A model generated the notes under the pieces. The model made no database searches, was not told the DNA's origin, and saw nothing but the letters and a program-made list of their open reading frames with translations. Both the position numbers and the translations under genes were made by a program. From positions 11,786,231-11,850,230 of the forward strand of contig JANVCC010000018.1 of assembly GCA_025345505.1 (NCBI GenBank): 64,000 nt of DNA. Direction: 5' to 3'. The stretch is from Todiramphus chloris collaris (lineage: Eukaryota > Chordata > Aves > Coraciiformes > Alcedinidae). Shown in pieces: positions 11,820 through 22,961 of the stretch. Every line of letters starts with the position of its first letter. The first letter of the stretch is position 1.

Positions 11820-12628
11820 TGTCCTGGTTTGAGTGAAAACAGAACTAATTCTGTTCAGTAATTTTACTTTTCAGCTCAGTTCTTTTAATTAACTGCACTG
11901 TCTGAAGTTGGCAGCCTGTTCTCACAGGATGTGTCTGCTTCTAGCAGTGATAACACCCCATGTTTAGAGTTACTACCAAGGATTGGTGTGCAGACCAAGG
12001 CCACTGCTGGGTCCTGTGTACCACACTGGGGGGTGCAGAGAGTGAAAGGCTGCACCTGCAGGGAGGAGCAGACAGGACGGGTGACTCTAAACTGACCAAT
12101 GAGGGATTCCATCCCATATACGCCATATTTGGTCTAGAGCTGAGGGACCCGAGGGGTCTCTGGGCTCTTCTCTCCCCTCTTGGACTGCTTTGCCATCTTT
12201 TTACTTGGCTTGGCTCGGGTCCCCTTTTGGTTCCTTCCTCAGAGCACCCAAGGAGGCCTCTGTCCATTCTTCCTTTGATCCCAGTCGGTGTGTTCCTGAA
12301 CCCGGTACCAGAATCCAGCTCCTGAACACAGCTCCCGTCTGCTGCGGGGCCCAGTCTGGGACTGCCCCAGTGCGTCCACAGCATCAGTGGTGACGGTGAT
12401 GTAATTACCATCAGGGGGGTTGGGTTCGATACTGGTTTTGTATATATTTGTATATATTCCATTTTTATAATTATTAATTTAATTTTCATTAAAGCTGTTC
12501 TAGTTTCCTTTTCTAATCGCTCAGTCTCTCTCCCTTATTCCCTTTCTCTTCCCCTCTGGGGAGGGAGGGGGGTTAACAGAGAGTGTCTATTATAGGTCTA
12601 GGGGCTGCCCTGACCCTAAACCGCGACA
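11820..12628 (+). mobile_element. Nested solo LTR of a second endogenous retrovirus family, plus orientation
   Basis: This 809-bp LTR starts TGTCCTGGTTT and ends AAACCGCGACA. The ends are inverted repeats matching at 9 of 11 positions, with TG...CA termini. It is flanked by CCCAC duplications. A variant polyadenylation signal ATTAAA lies at 12488-12493, with T-rich sequence downstream, which fixes plus orientation and places the U3-R part to its left. It inserted only about 20 bp from the terminus of the older outer LTR. No gag, pol or env sequence is present, so the provirus has been lost by LTR-LTR recombination. Open frames inside it (up to 182 codons, antisense) do not resemble retroviral proteins. 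Confidence 0.9.
12488..12493 (+). promoter_or_regulatory. Polyadenylation signal ATTAAA in the nested LTR
   Basis: ATTAAA, the common variant of AATAAA, lies 135 bp before the LTR end and is followed by T-rich sequence. This is the expected placement at the R-U5 boundary of a retroviral LTR. Confidence 0.6.
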
Positions 12629-12637
12629 CCCACTACA

Positions 12638-12642
12638 CTGAA
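12638..12642. repeat. 5-bp target-site duplication CTGAA, right copy (outer LTR)
   Basis: An exact repeat of 11350-11354, directly after the terminal ACA of the outer LTR. Confidence 0.88.
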
Positions 12643-12705
12643 TAATCTAAAAATGAAGACAATAAAATGCTTTGAACCTCATCTCCACTTGCTACACAAT
12701 TAATT

Positions 12706-12728
12706 GGTCTCCTGCATTCAAGGAGACC
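12706..12728. repeat. Perfect 8-bp stem, 7-base loop inverted repeat
   Basis: GGTCTCCT (12706-12713) pairs exactly with AGGAGACC (12721-12728) around GCATTCA. No T run follows and no function is evident. Confidence 0.85.
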
Positions 12729-15700
12729 TGTTCAAGATTCACTGTTCACTTCTTTTCCATAGAAAATGAACATTCATGCTTGAACATGGAAGTCTAAGAG
12801 AGATTTCAGGACATGAAAATGAGCTATCAAATAGTCTGTGTTAGTTACTCATATTTATCTAATTTGTCTTTATCTTTCCATAATAATTATATACTTCAGT
12901 AAGATTCATCTCTAGACATTATTTTAATAGGGGTTTTTATTTCAGTGAAGTAAGTAAGAATTTCAAAGGACAATACTAGATAGGACAGTAATCCAAAAGA
13001 AAGAAAGAAAAAAATTGAACAAACAATAGATGAAATTCAGAACTTTAAGGACAATAGCAACCCTCATTACTTTTCTTGGGGCTAGGATTTCACTTTGTCA
13101 GCAGTAAGTTTCTTTACTGCCTTCAACTAAGAAGGCCTGAACCACATTGCAGAATGAGGACACTCGTGGAATTTGGAGATATTAACGTATGTACTTAAGC
13201 ATGCCTGGTGGGATACAGAAAGCTGCCAGCTCTAAAGAACGCTAAATACATAATGAAGTTTCCTGAAAGAGAGAAATCATCAGCAAATCTCAAAGGGACA
13301 ATTTCTGTGAAACTGAATGCACTCAGTACTCCTACTGATTTAAAAAGTTCAAATTAAAGAGGTGTTTGAGTTTGCTTGGGTGGGGGAGGAGGAAAGGGGC
13401 ATGTAACACTGAGAATAGGTTAACCATTGGAGGCCTAAGGATGTGGCAAATTCTTAGTTTTGCAGTGTTTCATATGTCCCAAAAAGGTAGTGTGAATCAG
13501 ACTGAAACCGTAGATGTAAAAAAAGGTATCATTGGTTGAAGATGGGTGCAGTGAGTCATACAGGAGGCCAGAGCAGGTCATTGAAATAATAGTTTGAAAT
13601 CATGCACTCACCATCGTACAGGGAAGGAGCAAAATGTGCAACTGACCTGATCTTAATTTAGCTTCATGTGATTTTGTTATCTAGATTAAATTATTCATCC
13701 TCATTCCTAAACAGTCAATGGAGGGAGATAGTAAGATAAGTTGCCTTCAGGAGGTGTGTGGTTTGCTCCACTGACTCTACAGGAAGATCAGGATGGCTGA
13801 ATTACATTGATTAACTTGTAAATGGCAAAATTAATTCAATCATCTCTACTTATGTCAAACTAATCTTTTGGTTCTTTTTAGTTACTGAATGATGATTTAT
13901 CTTCTTGGTTCCTCCTGCCTTGGCCTGTTGGGACTCTCTGGCTTCACTCCTGATTTATATTGTTTAAGAAAAACCAGAACCTCTCCTTCTGTTTGCTGAA
14001 ATGGCTAATGATTTTCATCCATGCATACAACATATATTTGTACAAATGGGAGAAGAGACTAGATAGATAGACACAAACTACTGAAAAATATTTGGCTTAT
14101 TTGCATAGAATTCAACACCTACATTTTACTGTTTACAGTCTTATATTATTTATAACATAAAAATAGGAAGATAAGACTTCAGCAGTATACATTGAACTCA
14201 ATAGAGGTTCTGGTTTGTGTTAATTTGGTACCTGACAGTAAAAGGAATAGCTATTTTTGTTAGGATAAACACATCCTTTAAGAAAGGCCTATTCTTCTCT
14301 TATGCAAGCATCTAACTATAGACCTACTCTACATTGCTCTCATGAAAGGATAATTTATTTCACAACACCTGTCCTACATTAGCAAATAGCAGCTAATTTT
14401 AATAAACTCAGAAATACATAAGGAAGTGTAAAATATGTATTGCTTTGTTACAGACCAAGGAAGAACTGTTGTCTCTTGTCCTTAGATGTGTGATTTATAA
14501 AAGAACATACAATACTCTTAAGCAGCTCAAGACCTTACATTTAGTGCATTTGTGTGATCTTATGTTGTACTTAATAGGAGTACTCCAGTACACAGTTACT
14601 CACATGAGCAAGTTTTTACACTATTATTTCTGTTTCAAAGCTGGAGAAATTGACCATGTGGGCAGCCAGTCCCAGTTGCCCATAAGTAACTAACCTGAAT
14701 AAGTAATATGTCATCCTGCTATTGTGCATGTTGAGTGTCTGAGAAAAATAAAAGCAAATTTAGAAATAAAGGAAAAAAAAATTACTCTGCTATATCTGGA
14801 CCTACAGGAAAAATTAATCTCTTAAAAAACTCCCCACACAATCTGAGCGATGTATTTTGACCCTTCACAAATGTTTTTCATGGGTAGGAGGAATCCTCTG
14901 CTAGTGGCTTCACCTTCACGTGTGTCATTTCTCCATGGGGAATAGCCAGAAAGCACTGAAATCAGTAATGCACATATACCAAACCACCTAAGGTGCTGCT
15001 TTAATTTAGCTGAGGTTTATTTTCTGTAAAAAAGTTAAAAACAGATGGAGTTTTGATGCTTTATTTTGACTGTCATCTAGACACCTTCCTCTTCTCTCCT
15101 AAGGATAGTTTTATTTTAGAAAACTTAATTAAAAGACAAGATTGCTGCTCCCTCAGTTACAGTAGCTCTATATTGGGTATAAAGATGATCCTAAGTATAC
15201 AAAGAAAATCAAGTTCAGATACTCCCTTTTGTTGATCGTGCAAAATGAATGAGGAAATTGTTTTGGAAAGGCCCACCCAGTGTAAGGGCTGATAGACTAG
15301 GTGGATCTTCTTTACATAGCTTCTCTAGTTGTGTGCATAACACCGGAAAAAAATGCCCAGTTAACAAGGGGATACACAGAAAAAAACCCTCATTCTACTA
15401 CCTCAGCCTGAAATCTGTGGCAAATTCAGTGTTAATGCTTCAGGTCTTCTCAGAATTATTTAATTTTTTTGATTTTGCAGTCTTGTCTAGAGAAATGCAG
15501 TCATATGATGATGTGGATACAGCCCATTTCAAACTGTTTTGTTCTGATAAAGTGTGTTAGTATAATCCATTTCAAAGGAATTTTGCTGTGATGTAAATCC
15601 AAATAATTTCTATCTCTCCAGAAATATTTAAAAATGTGGAAGCTTGTTTAAAACAGGTGTGGATCAATTTTGTGAAAGCTATGACCTGAAGGCTACTTTA

Positions 15701-15993
15701 GCTAAATTAACTCTTATTTTCCTCTAAACCAATTCTCTTTGGTTTGGAATAAGTCAATTAGAAACAATCCTGAGGTTACAAAAATGTAGAGTATCTACAC
15801 AGGTGTTTACATTGTTTCCATTAAACTGATTATATAACTAGGCAATTGCTAACTTTAGTAGAACTGTGGAAATTTATAAAAGATATCTAACATGTCAAAA
15901 GCATGCGTGTCTTTAACCTGATACCTGTTGGCATAGTTACCTTGATTCAGTGGAGCTGATGAACAGGATAAGGCTAGACTGGAGACGTATGAG
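12729..15993. other. Unannotated non-coding DNA
   Basis: Single-copy-looking AT-rich sequence. Frames of 60-103 codons (for example 15249-15560 +) lack recognisable domains. I see no exon or transposon. Confidence 0.4.
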
Positions 15994-17540
15994 AATCATA
16001 GAATCGTAGAATCATAGAATTGTCAGGGTTGAAAGAGACCTTAAAGATCATTTAGTTCCAACCCCCCTGCCATGGGCAGGGACATCTCCCACTAAAGCAG
16101 GTTGCTCAGAGTCCCATTCAGCTTGGCCTTAAAAACTTCCAGGGATGGGGCTTCCACCACCTCTCTGGGCAACCTGTGCCAGTGTCTCAGCACCCTCATG
16201 GGGAAGAAATTCTTCCTAATGTTTAATCTGAATCTACCCACCTCTAGTTTTGATCCATTTCTTCTAGACCTATCACTGCCTGACAGCCTAACAAGTCCCT
16301 CCGCAGCTTTCTTGTAGGCCCCCTTTAGATACTGGAAGGCCACAATAAGGTCTCCTCAGAACCTTCTCTTTTGCAAGCTGAACAACCCCAACTCTCTCAG
16401 TCTGTCCCCATAGGAGAGGTGCTCCAGCCCTCTGATCACTCTCATGGCAGTTCTCTGGACATGTTCCAGCACATCCATGTCTTTACTGTAATAGGGGCTC
16501 CAGAGCTGGATGCAGCACTGCAGGTGAGGTCTCACGAGAGTGGAGTAGAGGGGGAGAATCACCTCCCTCGACCTGCTGACCACGCTTCTATTGATGCAGC
16601 CCAGATATGATTGGCCTTCTGAGCTACAAGTGTAGACTGATGGTTCATGCTGAGCTTCTCATCCACCAGTACTCCCAAGTCCTTTTCTTCATGGCTGCTC
16701 TCAAGCCAGTCACTGCCCAGCCTATATTGGTGCCTGGGATGGCTCTGACCCCGATGGAGGACATTACACTTGGTCCTGTGGAACCTCATGAGGTTGGCAT
16801 GGGCCCACCTCTCCAGCCTGTCAGGGTCCCTCTGGATGGCATCCCTTCCCTCCAGCATGTCAGCTGCCCCACACAGCATGGCATTGGCAGACTTGCTGAG
16901 AGTGCACTCAACGCCACTGTCCATGTCTCCAACGAAGATGTTAAACAAGACTGGTCCCAGTACTGATCCTTGAGGGATTACACTTGTCACTAGCCTCCAC
17001 TTTGACATGGACCCATTGACAGCCACTCTTTGGATGTGGCCATCAATCCAGTTCTTTATCCACCAAATTGTCCATCCATTGAACCCATATTTTACCAGCT
17101 TGGAGACTGGGATGTCACCTGGGACAGTGTCAAAGGCTTTGCTCAGGTCCAGGTAAATGATGTCAGTTGTTCTTCCCTTGTCTATTAATGTTGTGACCTT
17201 CTCATAGAAGGCCACCAGGTTATTCAGGCATGATTTGCCCTTGGTGAAGCCATGTTGATTGTACCCAGTCACCTCTTTGTTATTCTTCTGACTCAGCATT
17301 GCCTCCAGGAGGATCTGCTCTATGATCTTACCAGGCATGGAGGTGAGACTGAATGGCCTGTAGTTCCCTGGCTCATCCTTCTTACTCTTGTTGAAAATGC
17401 AGGTTATGTTGCCCCTTTTCCAGTCAGTGGGGACTTCACTGGACTGCCAAGACTTTTGGAATATAACAGAGGGTGGTTTAGCAACCTCATCCACCAGTTT
17501 CCTCAGTACCCATGGGTGTGTCCTGTCAGGTCCCATACCT
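15994..17540 (-). mobile_element. CR1 LINE, 5'-truncated, longest copy in the window, minus strand
   Basis: About 1.55 kb of a CR1 non-LTR retrotransposon. Its 3' tail lies at the left end as repeated AATCATAG/AATCGTAG units (15994-16020, the ATTCTATG octamer on the minus strand). A GC-richer 3' UTR motif, GGGTTGAAAGAGACCTT (+ strand as given), follows. The rest is the 3' half of ORF2 from the palm of the reverse transcriptase to the C-terminus. The start, about 17540, is where the reading frame stops resembling CR1 protein. The endonuclease domain and all of ORF1 are missing. Confidence 0.95.
16092..17540 (-). pseudogene. CR1 ORF2 reverse-transcriptase remnant, inactivated
   Basis: Reading leftward, one frame stays open from about 17540 to 16559 and carries recognisable reverse-transcriptase blocks. 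These are a [10 protein letters not shown] block, an [13 protein letters not shown] block, motif A as [12 protein letters not shown] with both acidic residues, and a [14 protein letters not shown] block. The catalytic FADD box is lost: the four codons at 16880-16891 read Ser-Ala-Asn-Ala. The similarity then shifts to another frame near 16559-16583, continues through a stop at 16356-16358, and ends at the natural terminator near 16092. The family protein copies its own RNA at the nick made by its endonuclease, which is absent here. This copy cannot work. Confidence 0.92.
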
Positions 17541-19109
17541 GAGAAGCAAAAGTTTCTTTCATTCATCATTATTACATATAGTTTATGAACACCTTGAACA
17601 AAGAAGTTAAAGAGAGTATACCGTTTCAGTATGGGTCCATTAAATACAAGTGCCATGAAAAGGTCCTGAATTATTAGCAGCTGAATCTGTTGTAAATCAC
17701 CAACTGTGAAAATTGCATTCAAAACCGTGACTTGGTACTTGGACTTAGGACTGAGCAGTAAGCTATACTAAGATGGTCATACTGTTTGGTACCATTCTTA
17801 CAATTATAAGCTTGTAAAACAGACCACGTGTATGACAAATATGTAGTTAGGCCCAGAACTTTTCAGTAATAATCAGTTTGTTAAACAATGTATTTGATAT
17901 TTACATACTCAATTTCAATTATTTAGTATTAAAAAAAAAAATAAAAAGAGAACTAAAAATGTTTAAAGATGGAATCTTTATTTCAAAGTACTGTTAGAAA
18001 AATATTTTAAAATTCCTAATGTAGCAAAGCAAAAGAGTTTGAACCACACAGAATGCTTCAAATTGACTGTAGTAATATTTTATTCATTTTGACATGGAAA
18101 AAAAAAGGTGTCCTATTTTAATCTGAATATCTTTTCCTTCTCATTACCCCTATTTCTTATTTCAAAAAGTTTGCCAAACAAATCCTTAATTTGCACAGCT
18201 CCACCTGTATGTCAGATTTTTTTCTGTGACCGCCAAGAACCAAGAACTTACACTAACAGGAAAACCATTAGAAAAGCTAACAAGAGGCAACAGTTGATTC
18301 TGGGGGGATACTGGTAGAGATATGAGTTTAGGAATGAGACTAGGGTATTTTCCCAAGTATAGAATTCTTTCAAAGCATCTATATAGTATGAGTTGACAAA
18401 AAGCTTGTGCTTTTACTAGTAATTCTATCTAAAAATGCACTCTAAATTGCTTGCAGACATCCTTACTCTGAAATGTAATACTAACGATTGATTTGTCAAA
18501 ATAAAATCAGATTTAAGACTTTTCTCTGCTTCCTGTGTCTTAAAATGAACAGTGCCATGGACTGTTTGGGCACTTTTTCTAGTGCAAGAAGTGTGTCTTC
18601 CCATTCACTGTTCTTGTGATGGTTACAAGTACAAGACTGCCTATGTGAAGCTATTAAATAAACCTCCAGCAGACTAAGCTTGACAAACTCATTCCATGGG
18701 AGATATTTGTCCAAACAACGTAGGGAGGTGGTTTAAGAGAGAAGTGGAAAAGTGAATAAAAGTAACTGCACAAAGAGATGTTGAAATGGGAGTTACTATT
18801 TAACAGCCTTGGGTATAATGTCAGGTCTTTGCTGCTTAAGTGCCCTGTAAACCTATGTTACATGGTGATCTGACTGCACTGAGATGAGATATGATGTGTA
18901 AGAAAAGCAAAAACCATGGGAGTGGGTCAGGCTAAGAACCTGCCAGTGAGTTCCAGGCTGCAGGCAGGTGCTGAAAAGACAGAAGGGTAACCATCAGCAA
19001 CAGATCCCAAAACTGTGGCAAGCCAAGCCTGAATTTTCTGAGGGGAGCTGCAGCAGCTGCCTTGGTGCTGCCGGGTGCTGCCCATATGCTCTGAGCAGTG
19101 TTTGGCAGG

Positions 19110-19137
19110 AGCCGCATGGCTGGGTAGCCGCATGGCT
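19110..19137. repeat. 12-bp direct repeat, 16-bp period
   Basis: AGCCGCATGGCT occurs at 19110-19121 and again at 19126-19137, inside the GC-richer patch. This is probably a small slippage duplication. Confidence 0.85.
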
Positions 19138-19779
19138 CCTCACCTTTGCCAGGCTGTGGCTGCTCTGGTCCTGTGCAAAACATGTCTTGGAAAGGAACAA
19201 GGAAGAGAAGCAGTGATTCAAGGAGAAAAGTAAGAGAAATAGGTAAAAAAATGGGGGTGTTTTTTGGGCTTTGGTATTTTGTTGTTTAGTCATTAGGGTG
19301 TGGGGTTTTTTAACAATTAGAAATACTATCCTTTGGGAAAACCTGTAAAATAGATTGATGTTAAATGTGAACAGAAGGTCTTACAAGTATGAACGAGACT
19401 TTTAGACTGCAGGTCTACAAGTAAAGTAATCAGTACCAAGACATGATGCTCTGCCCTTGAGGCCTGTTGGCATGGTCTGCCCATATTCATCCTTTGAAAC
19501 TATGCTAGTGCCCACAGCAGCTTGGTTTCACCCAGAATGGCTACTGAGCAGGTTCCCAGACTCAACTTTCTCTTGAAATGCTTTTAAAGAGTGCTAGGCA
19601 GCCACTGGCAATGCTGAACCAAGGCATATAGTCTGGTCCTATTTAGTTTAGTAGGGTAGATGTAGCCTGAAAGTATACATCCAGTCATCTGTTGCCTTAA
19701 TTCCATGAATTTCAAAGGATTTAGGCCAGAAGGAAACTTGCCCTAAGCTGTGCGTTCGTGCAGCATGCTCATTATCACA

Positions 19780-19910
19780 TTTGCCTTTGACTTGCACAGC
19801 TGTAAATCCATGGAAACCAGAGCAATTCAGGGATGAATCAGGTCCATTATCTCCTTGTGTTTGTACAGCACTTAGCACAATGGTGCCCTGATCCTGATGG
19901 GAATTCATGT
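19780..19910 (+). repeat. Probable ancient amniote interspersed repeat fragment
   Basis: Around 19858-19902 the motif GTACAGCACTTAGCACAATG is followed by GTGCCCTGATCCTGATGGG. I recognise this order from an old repeat common in turtle, crocodile and bird DNA. The element is heavily diverged and I cannot assign the family (a SINE or LINE 3' end are both possible). Confidence 0.5.
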
Positions 19911-21889
19911 TATTTTAGGACAATCAGAGCTTTCATTCATTAAAATAAAGTATATTTTTAGTCAGAACTAACTTCAATGGCAGTATATGGGTTGTTGGGG
20001 GTGTGTGAATGAAGGGGAAGGCAGAACTGATCCCCTACCACATGACTCTGAGCACACATATCATATGCCTAAGAGATTATCTCCTCTCCTGGTCAGTATG
20101 GTTGTGAAAATATGACTAAATGGGGACCTTGGAAGATCAGATAGAAGTCAAAGAGCACAAACCCTAAATGTTATTGCTTCTTTTTAAAAGAAGTTGAAAA
20201 TTTTTTAGTTTGCTCAAGATGTGAGACCCAATATCTGATTTTGCAACATTTGGGGTTAATATTAATATGTATAGTGCCTTTGCTGAAAAGTAATAAATCA
20301 GATGCCATGCCATCACTTTTCATGGAAAGTTAGATCTCAAAGATGTGATTTGGCCAACACCATTTTTTCCCCCCATGCAAATAAAATGAACCAGGAACAC
20401 TTGAAAAAGCAAGCACTGTTCTTGCTCCATGTTCAGAGGTGCTTGTTTCAGCTCTTTTATGAAATCTTGTTAAGACCAATAGGTGTAATAAATTCTAATG
20501 AGATACATATGTGGAACGTATATAAAGACATTACACATGTCTTACAAAATGATTCCTATATAAAGGACCCAACTGTGTGAATTTGTTATTCAAAGCAGAG
20601 GTAAGTCCTAGAAGACAGAAAAAGCACCAGTTGCAGATTGTAATCCTAACAGACCTTTTTGCTGGTTCTTTTGAGTTAAAAGCTGAAATGCATGTGCCAG
20701 CTTCAAGTTATTTTCACAGATACAAATGGCGAAGATTGTCATTAATCACTTGTCATTAATCTCAGTGTCCTGACATGACAAAATCACATTACCCCCAGTA
20801 AATGTGAGCTGATGGTCACAGCTTAGAAACATGAGTAGCACATAGTTTTACAACCGAAAATTATGAGCAATTCTTGCCGGAGCTGTAAGAACAAGTTCTA
20901 AAAACTGACATGTGAAACTAGGGACCTGACTTTCGAGTCCTAACTTACATGTTAGGAAAACATAAATGCACAGATTAAGTTATTTCAAAGCCACTAGCTT
21001 GTTTTTCTTCAAGCCACTTCATTATCTCACTGAAACATAATCTTAAAAATCCTTGCAGTGAAAAAACATGTCCTAGAAAGACTGTTAATTTTATTTAACA
21101 TTTAAAAGTCCTTTTCTGATATTATTCTTCATTCTGCAGGCAAGCCCACAAATCCTGTTTTACTTAGTAATTAAAAGAACAACCTTTGATTTGACATGAG
21201 GGTAAACTGTTTTGAGTGTGACTATTAGGGAAAGGTCTGAAACTTCCATAGCTCTAAGAAACATCAATTTCCTTGCAGGACTGAGTTGCCTGTAAGTGTC
21301 CCTTCAGTGTGAATGCAAACCAAGCTGAGCTCACAAAGGAGCATTGTGCCTTAGAGTTACCTGACGTATGTGTGCCCTTTCCCTGTTATCCATGCATTTG
21401 TTCCAGCACATCTGGAGTGCTGAAGCCTGACAGCCTGGCTTTAATTTTCTCATGACTATGTCAGAATCCACAAGTTGTTGAAGGCCTTTGCATTTTAAGA
21501 CCAATGATGTTTGCAGTTAAGTGCATGAACAAGAGTGGTGGTAGCACTGGCTTTTCCCAAGTGTGATAGCATGCAGTGTGTTTCAGTAACATGTCGAGGA
21601 GTTACTTAGTCTCTGTTTTAGCCCTCTGAAACATTATTAGTTCAGTCCTTTGACAGGTCAAGGAGAGAAGCTGTGAGTTGTATCAAATTAACTGTCCTAA
21701 TAGCATCTTTCAAATTCCATTTGAAAACTAGTCCTTGTAGATCACAATATGTAGTTGGGTCACAATTTTAAAAAATAAACATTTTTTAATTGGACAATGT
21801 AAGCTCCTATAAGTTGCTTCAAGGATGCTTTTCATCCCAGTGAGACAGTTAATAATCTGTGATATATTTGTGTGATATATATTGTGTAG

Positions 21890-22961
21890 TCTGTGGTGGG
21901 TTAAAAATTGTCTGGATGGTCAAGCCCAGGTAGTTGTGGTAAATGGAGTTAAATCCAGTTGGTGATTGGTCACAAGTGGTGTTCCCCGTGGCTCAGTGCT
22001 ATTGTTATTTAACATCTTTATCAATGATTTGTATGAGGAGATTGAGTCTACCCTCAGTAAGTTTGCAGAAAATGTGAAAGTAAGTGGAAATATTTATCTG
22101 TTTGAGTGTAGGAAGGCTCTATAGAGAGATCTGGATAGGTTGGATCAATAGGTTGAGGTCAGTTGTATGAGGTTGAACAAGGCCAAATGCTGGGTCCTGC
22201 ACTTCAGTCGCAACAACCTCAGACAATGCTACAGGCTTGGGAATGAGTGACTGCAAAAGGTGCCTGGCAGGAAAGGACCTGGGGATGCTGGTTGACAACC
22301 AGCTGAACATGAGCCAGAGGTGTGCCCAGGTGGCCAAGAAGGCCAATGGCATCCTGGCCTGTATCAGAAATGGCATGGGCAGCAGGAGGAAGAAATTGAT
22401 TGTATCCCTGGACTCAACACGGGTGAGACTGTTTCTTGAGTACTGTGTCCAGTTTTGGGCACCACAGTATAAGAAAGATATTGACATGCTGGAGTGGGTA
22501 CAGAGAAGGTCAATGAAGCTGGTGAGGGGTTTGGAGAACATGTCTTATAAGGAGGGGCTGACACAACTTGGATTGTTTAGCCTGAAGAAGAGGATGCTGA
22601 GAGGAGACCTTATTGCTCTCTACCCGTACCTGAAAGGAGGTTGTAGTGAGGTTGGTGTTGGCCTCTTCTCCTTGTATCTATGACAGAACAAGAGGAAATG
22701 TCCACAAATTGCACCAGGGGAAGTTCAGATTACATATTAGGAAGAATTACTTTGCTGAAAGAGTAGTTAAGCATTGGAACAGGCTCCCCAGGGAGGTGGT
22801 AGAGTCACTGTCCCTGGAGGTGTTAAAAAAATGGGTGGCTGTGGCACTTCAGGACATCAGCTAGAGGTCATGGAAGTGCTGGATTGAAGGTTGGACTTGA
22901 TAATCTTGGAGGTCTTTTCCAAACATAACAATTCTGTGATTCTATGGTTCCATGATTCTAT
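21890..22961 (+). mobile_element. CR1 LINE, 5'-truncated, plus strand
   Basis: About 1.07 kb of CR1. It begins in the reverse-transcriptase thumb-proximal region: a WLDG-like block near 21910, a VPRGSV-like block near 21980, and an NIFINDL-like block near 22010. The catalytic FADD box is altered (FAEN-like, near 22065). The C-terminal half is open over 22237-22683 with [20 protein letters not shown] and [14 protein letters not shown] blocks. A frame change near 22650-22680 leads to the last coding block and a 3' UTR with the octamer tail at about 22931-22961. It is interrupted and dead. Confidence 0.93.

Larger units (their letters stand above)
11355..12637 (-). mobile_element. Solo LTR of an endogenous retrovirus, minus orientation, interrupted by a second LTR
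   Basis: The outer element starts TGTGGTGTGTTGACCCC and ends CCCACTACA. The ends form short imperfect inverted repeats (TGTGGTG / TGTAGTGGG on the other strand) and 5-bp CTGAA duplications flank it. Without the nested LTR and one copy of its target duplication it is about 470 bp. Read on the minus strand it begins TGTAGTGGG, and a TATA-box-like CTATAAAG lies at 11615-11622, which supports minus orientation. It resembles an LTR family I know as dispersed in bird genomes. A 5-bp duplication fits ERVL-type integrases but does not prove class. No internal retroviral genes remain, so this is a recombined solo LTR. Confidence 0.85.
17541..21889. other. Unannotated non-coding DNA with a GC-richer patch
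   Basis: Mostly AT-rich and unremarkable, with a poly-A run near 17931. About 18900-19215 is clearly GC-richer and opens overlapping frames of 68-99 codons on both strands, with no domains. An ancient-repeat-like motif lies at about 19845-19905. No exon is recognised. Confidence 0.4.

Noticed and set aside
11941-12489. 182-codon antisense frame
   Set aside because: It lies wholly inside the nested LTR on the strand opposite to the LTR, and shows no retroviral or cellular domain.
11355-12637. Full-length endogenous provirus
   Set aside because: No internal region, primer binding site, or gag/pol/env coding sequence lies between LTR copies. The structure is fully explained by two solo LTRs, one inside the other.
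12706-12728. Stem-loop as a transcription terminator
   Set aside because: The context is a vertebrate genome, no T run follows the stem, and no gene is nearby.
16102-16973. Plus-strand frames of 67-119 codons
   Set aside because: They are shadows of the minus-strand CR1 ORF2 remnant.
22119-22564. Antisense frames of 140 and 66 codons
   Set aside because: They are reverse-strand shadows of the CR1 coding remnant at 21890-22961.
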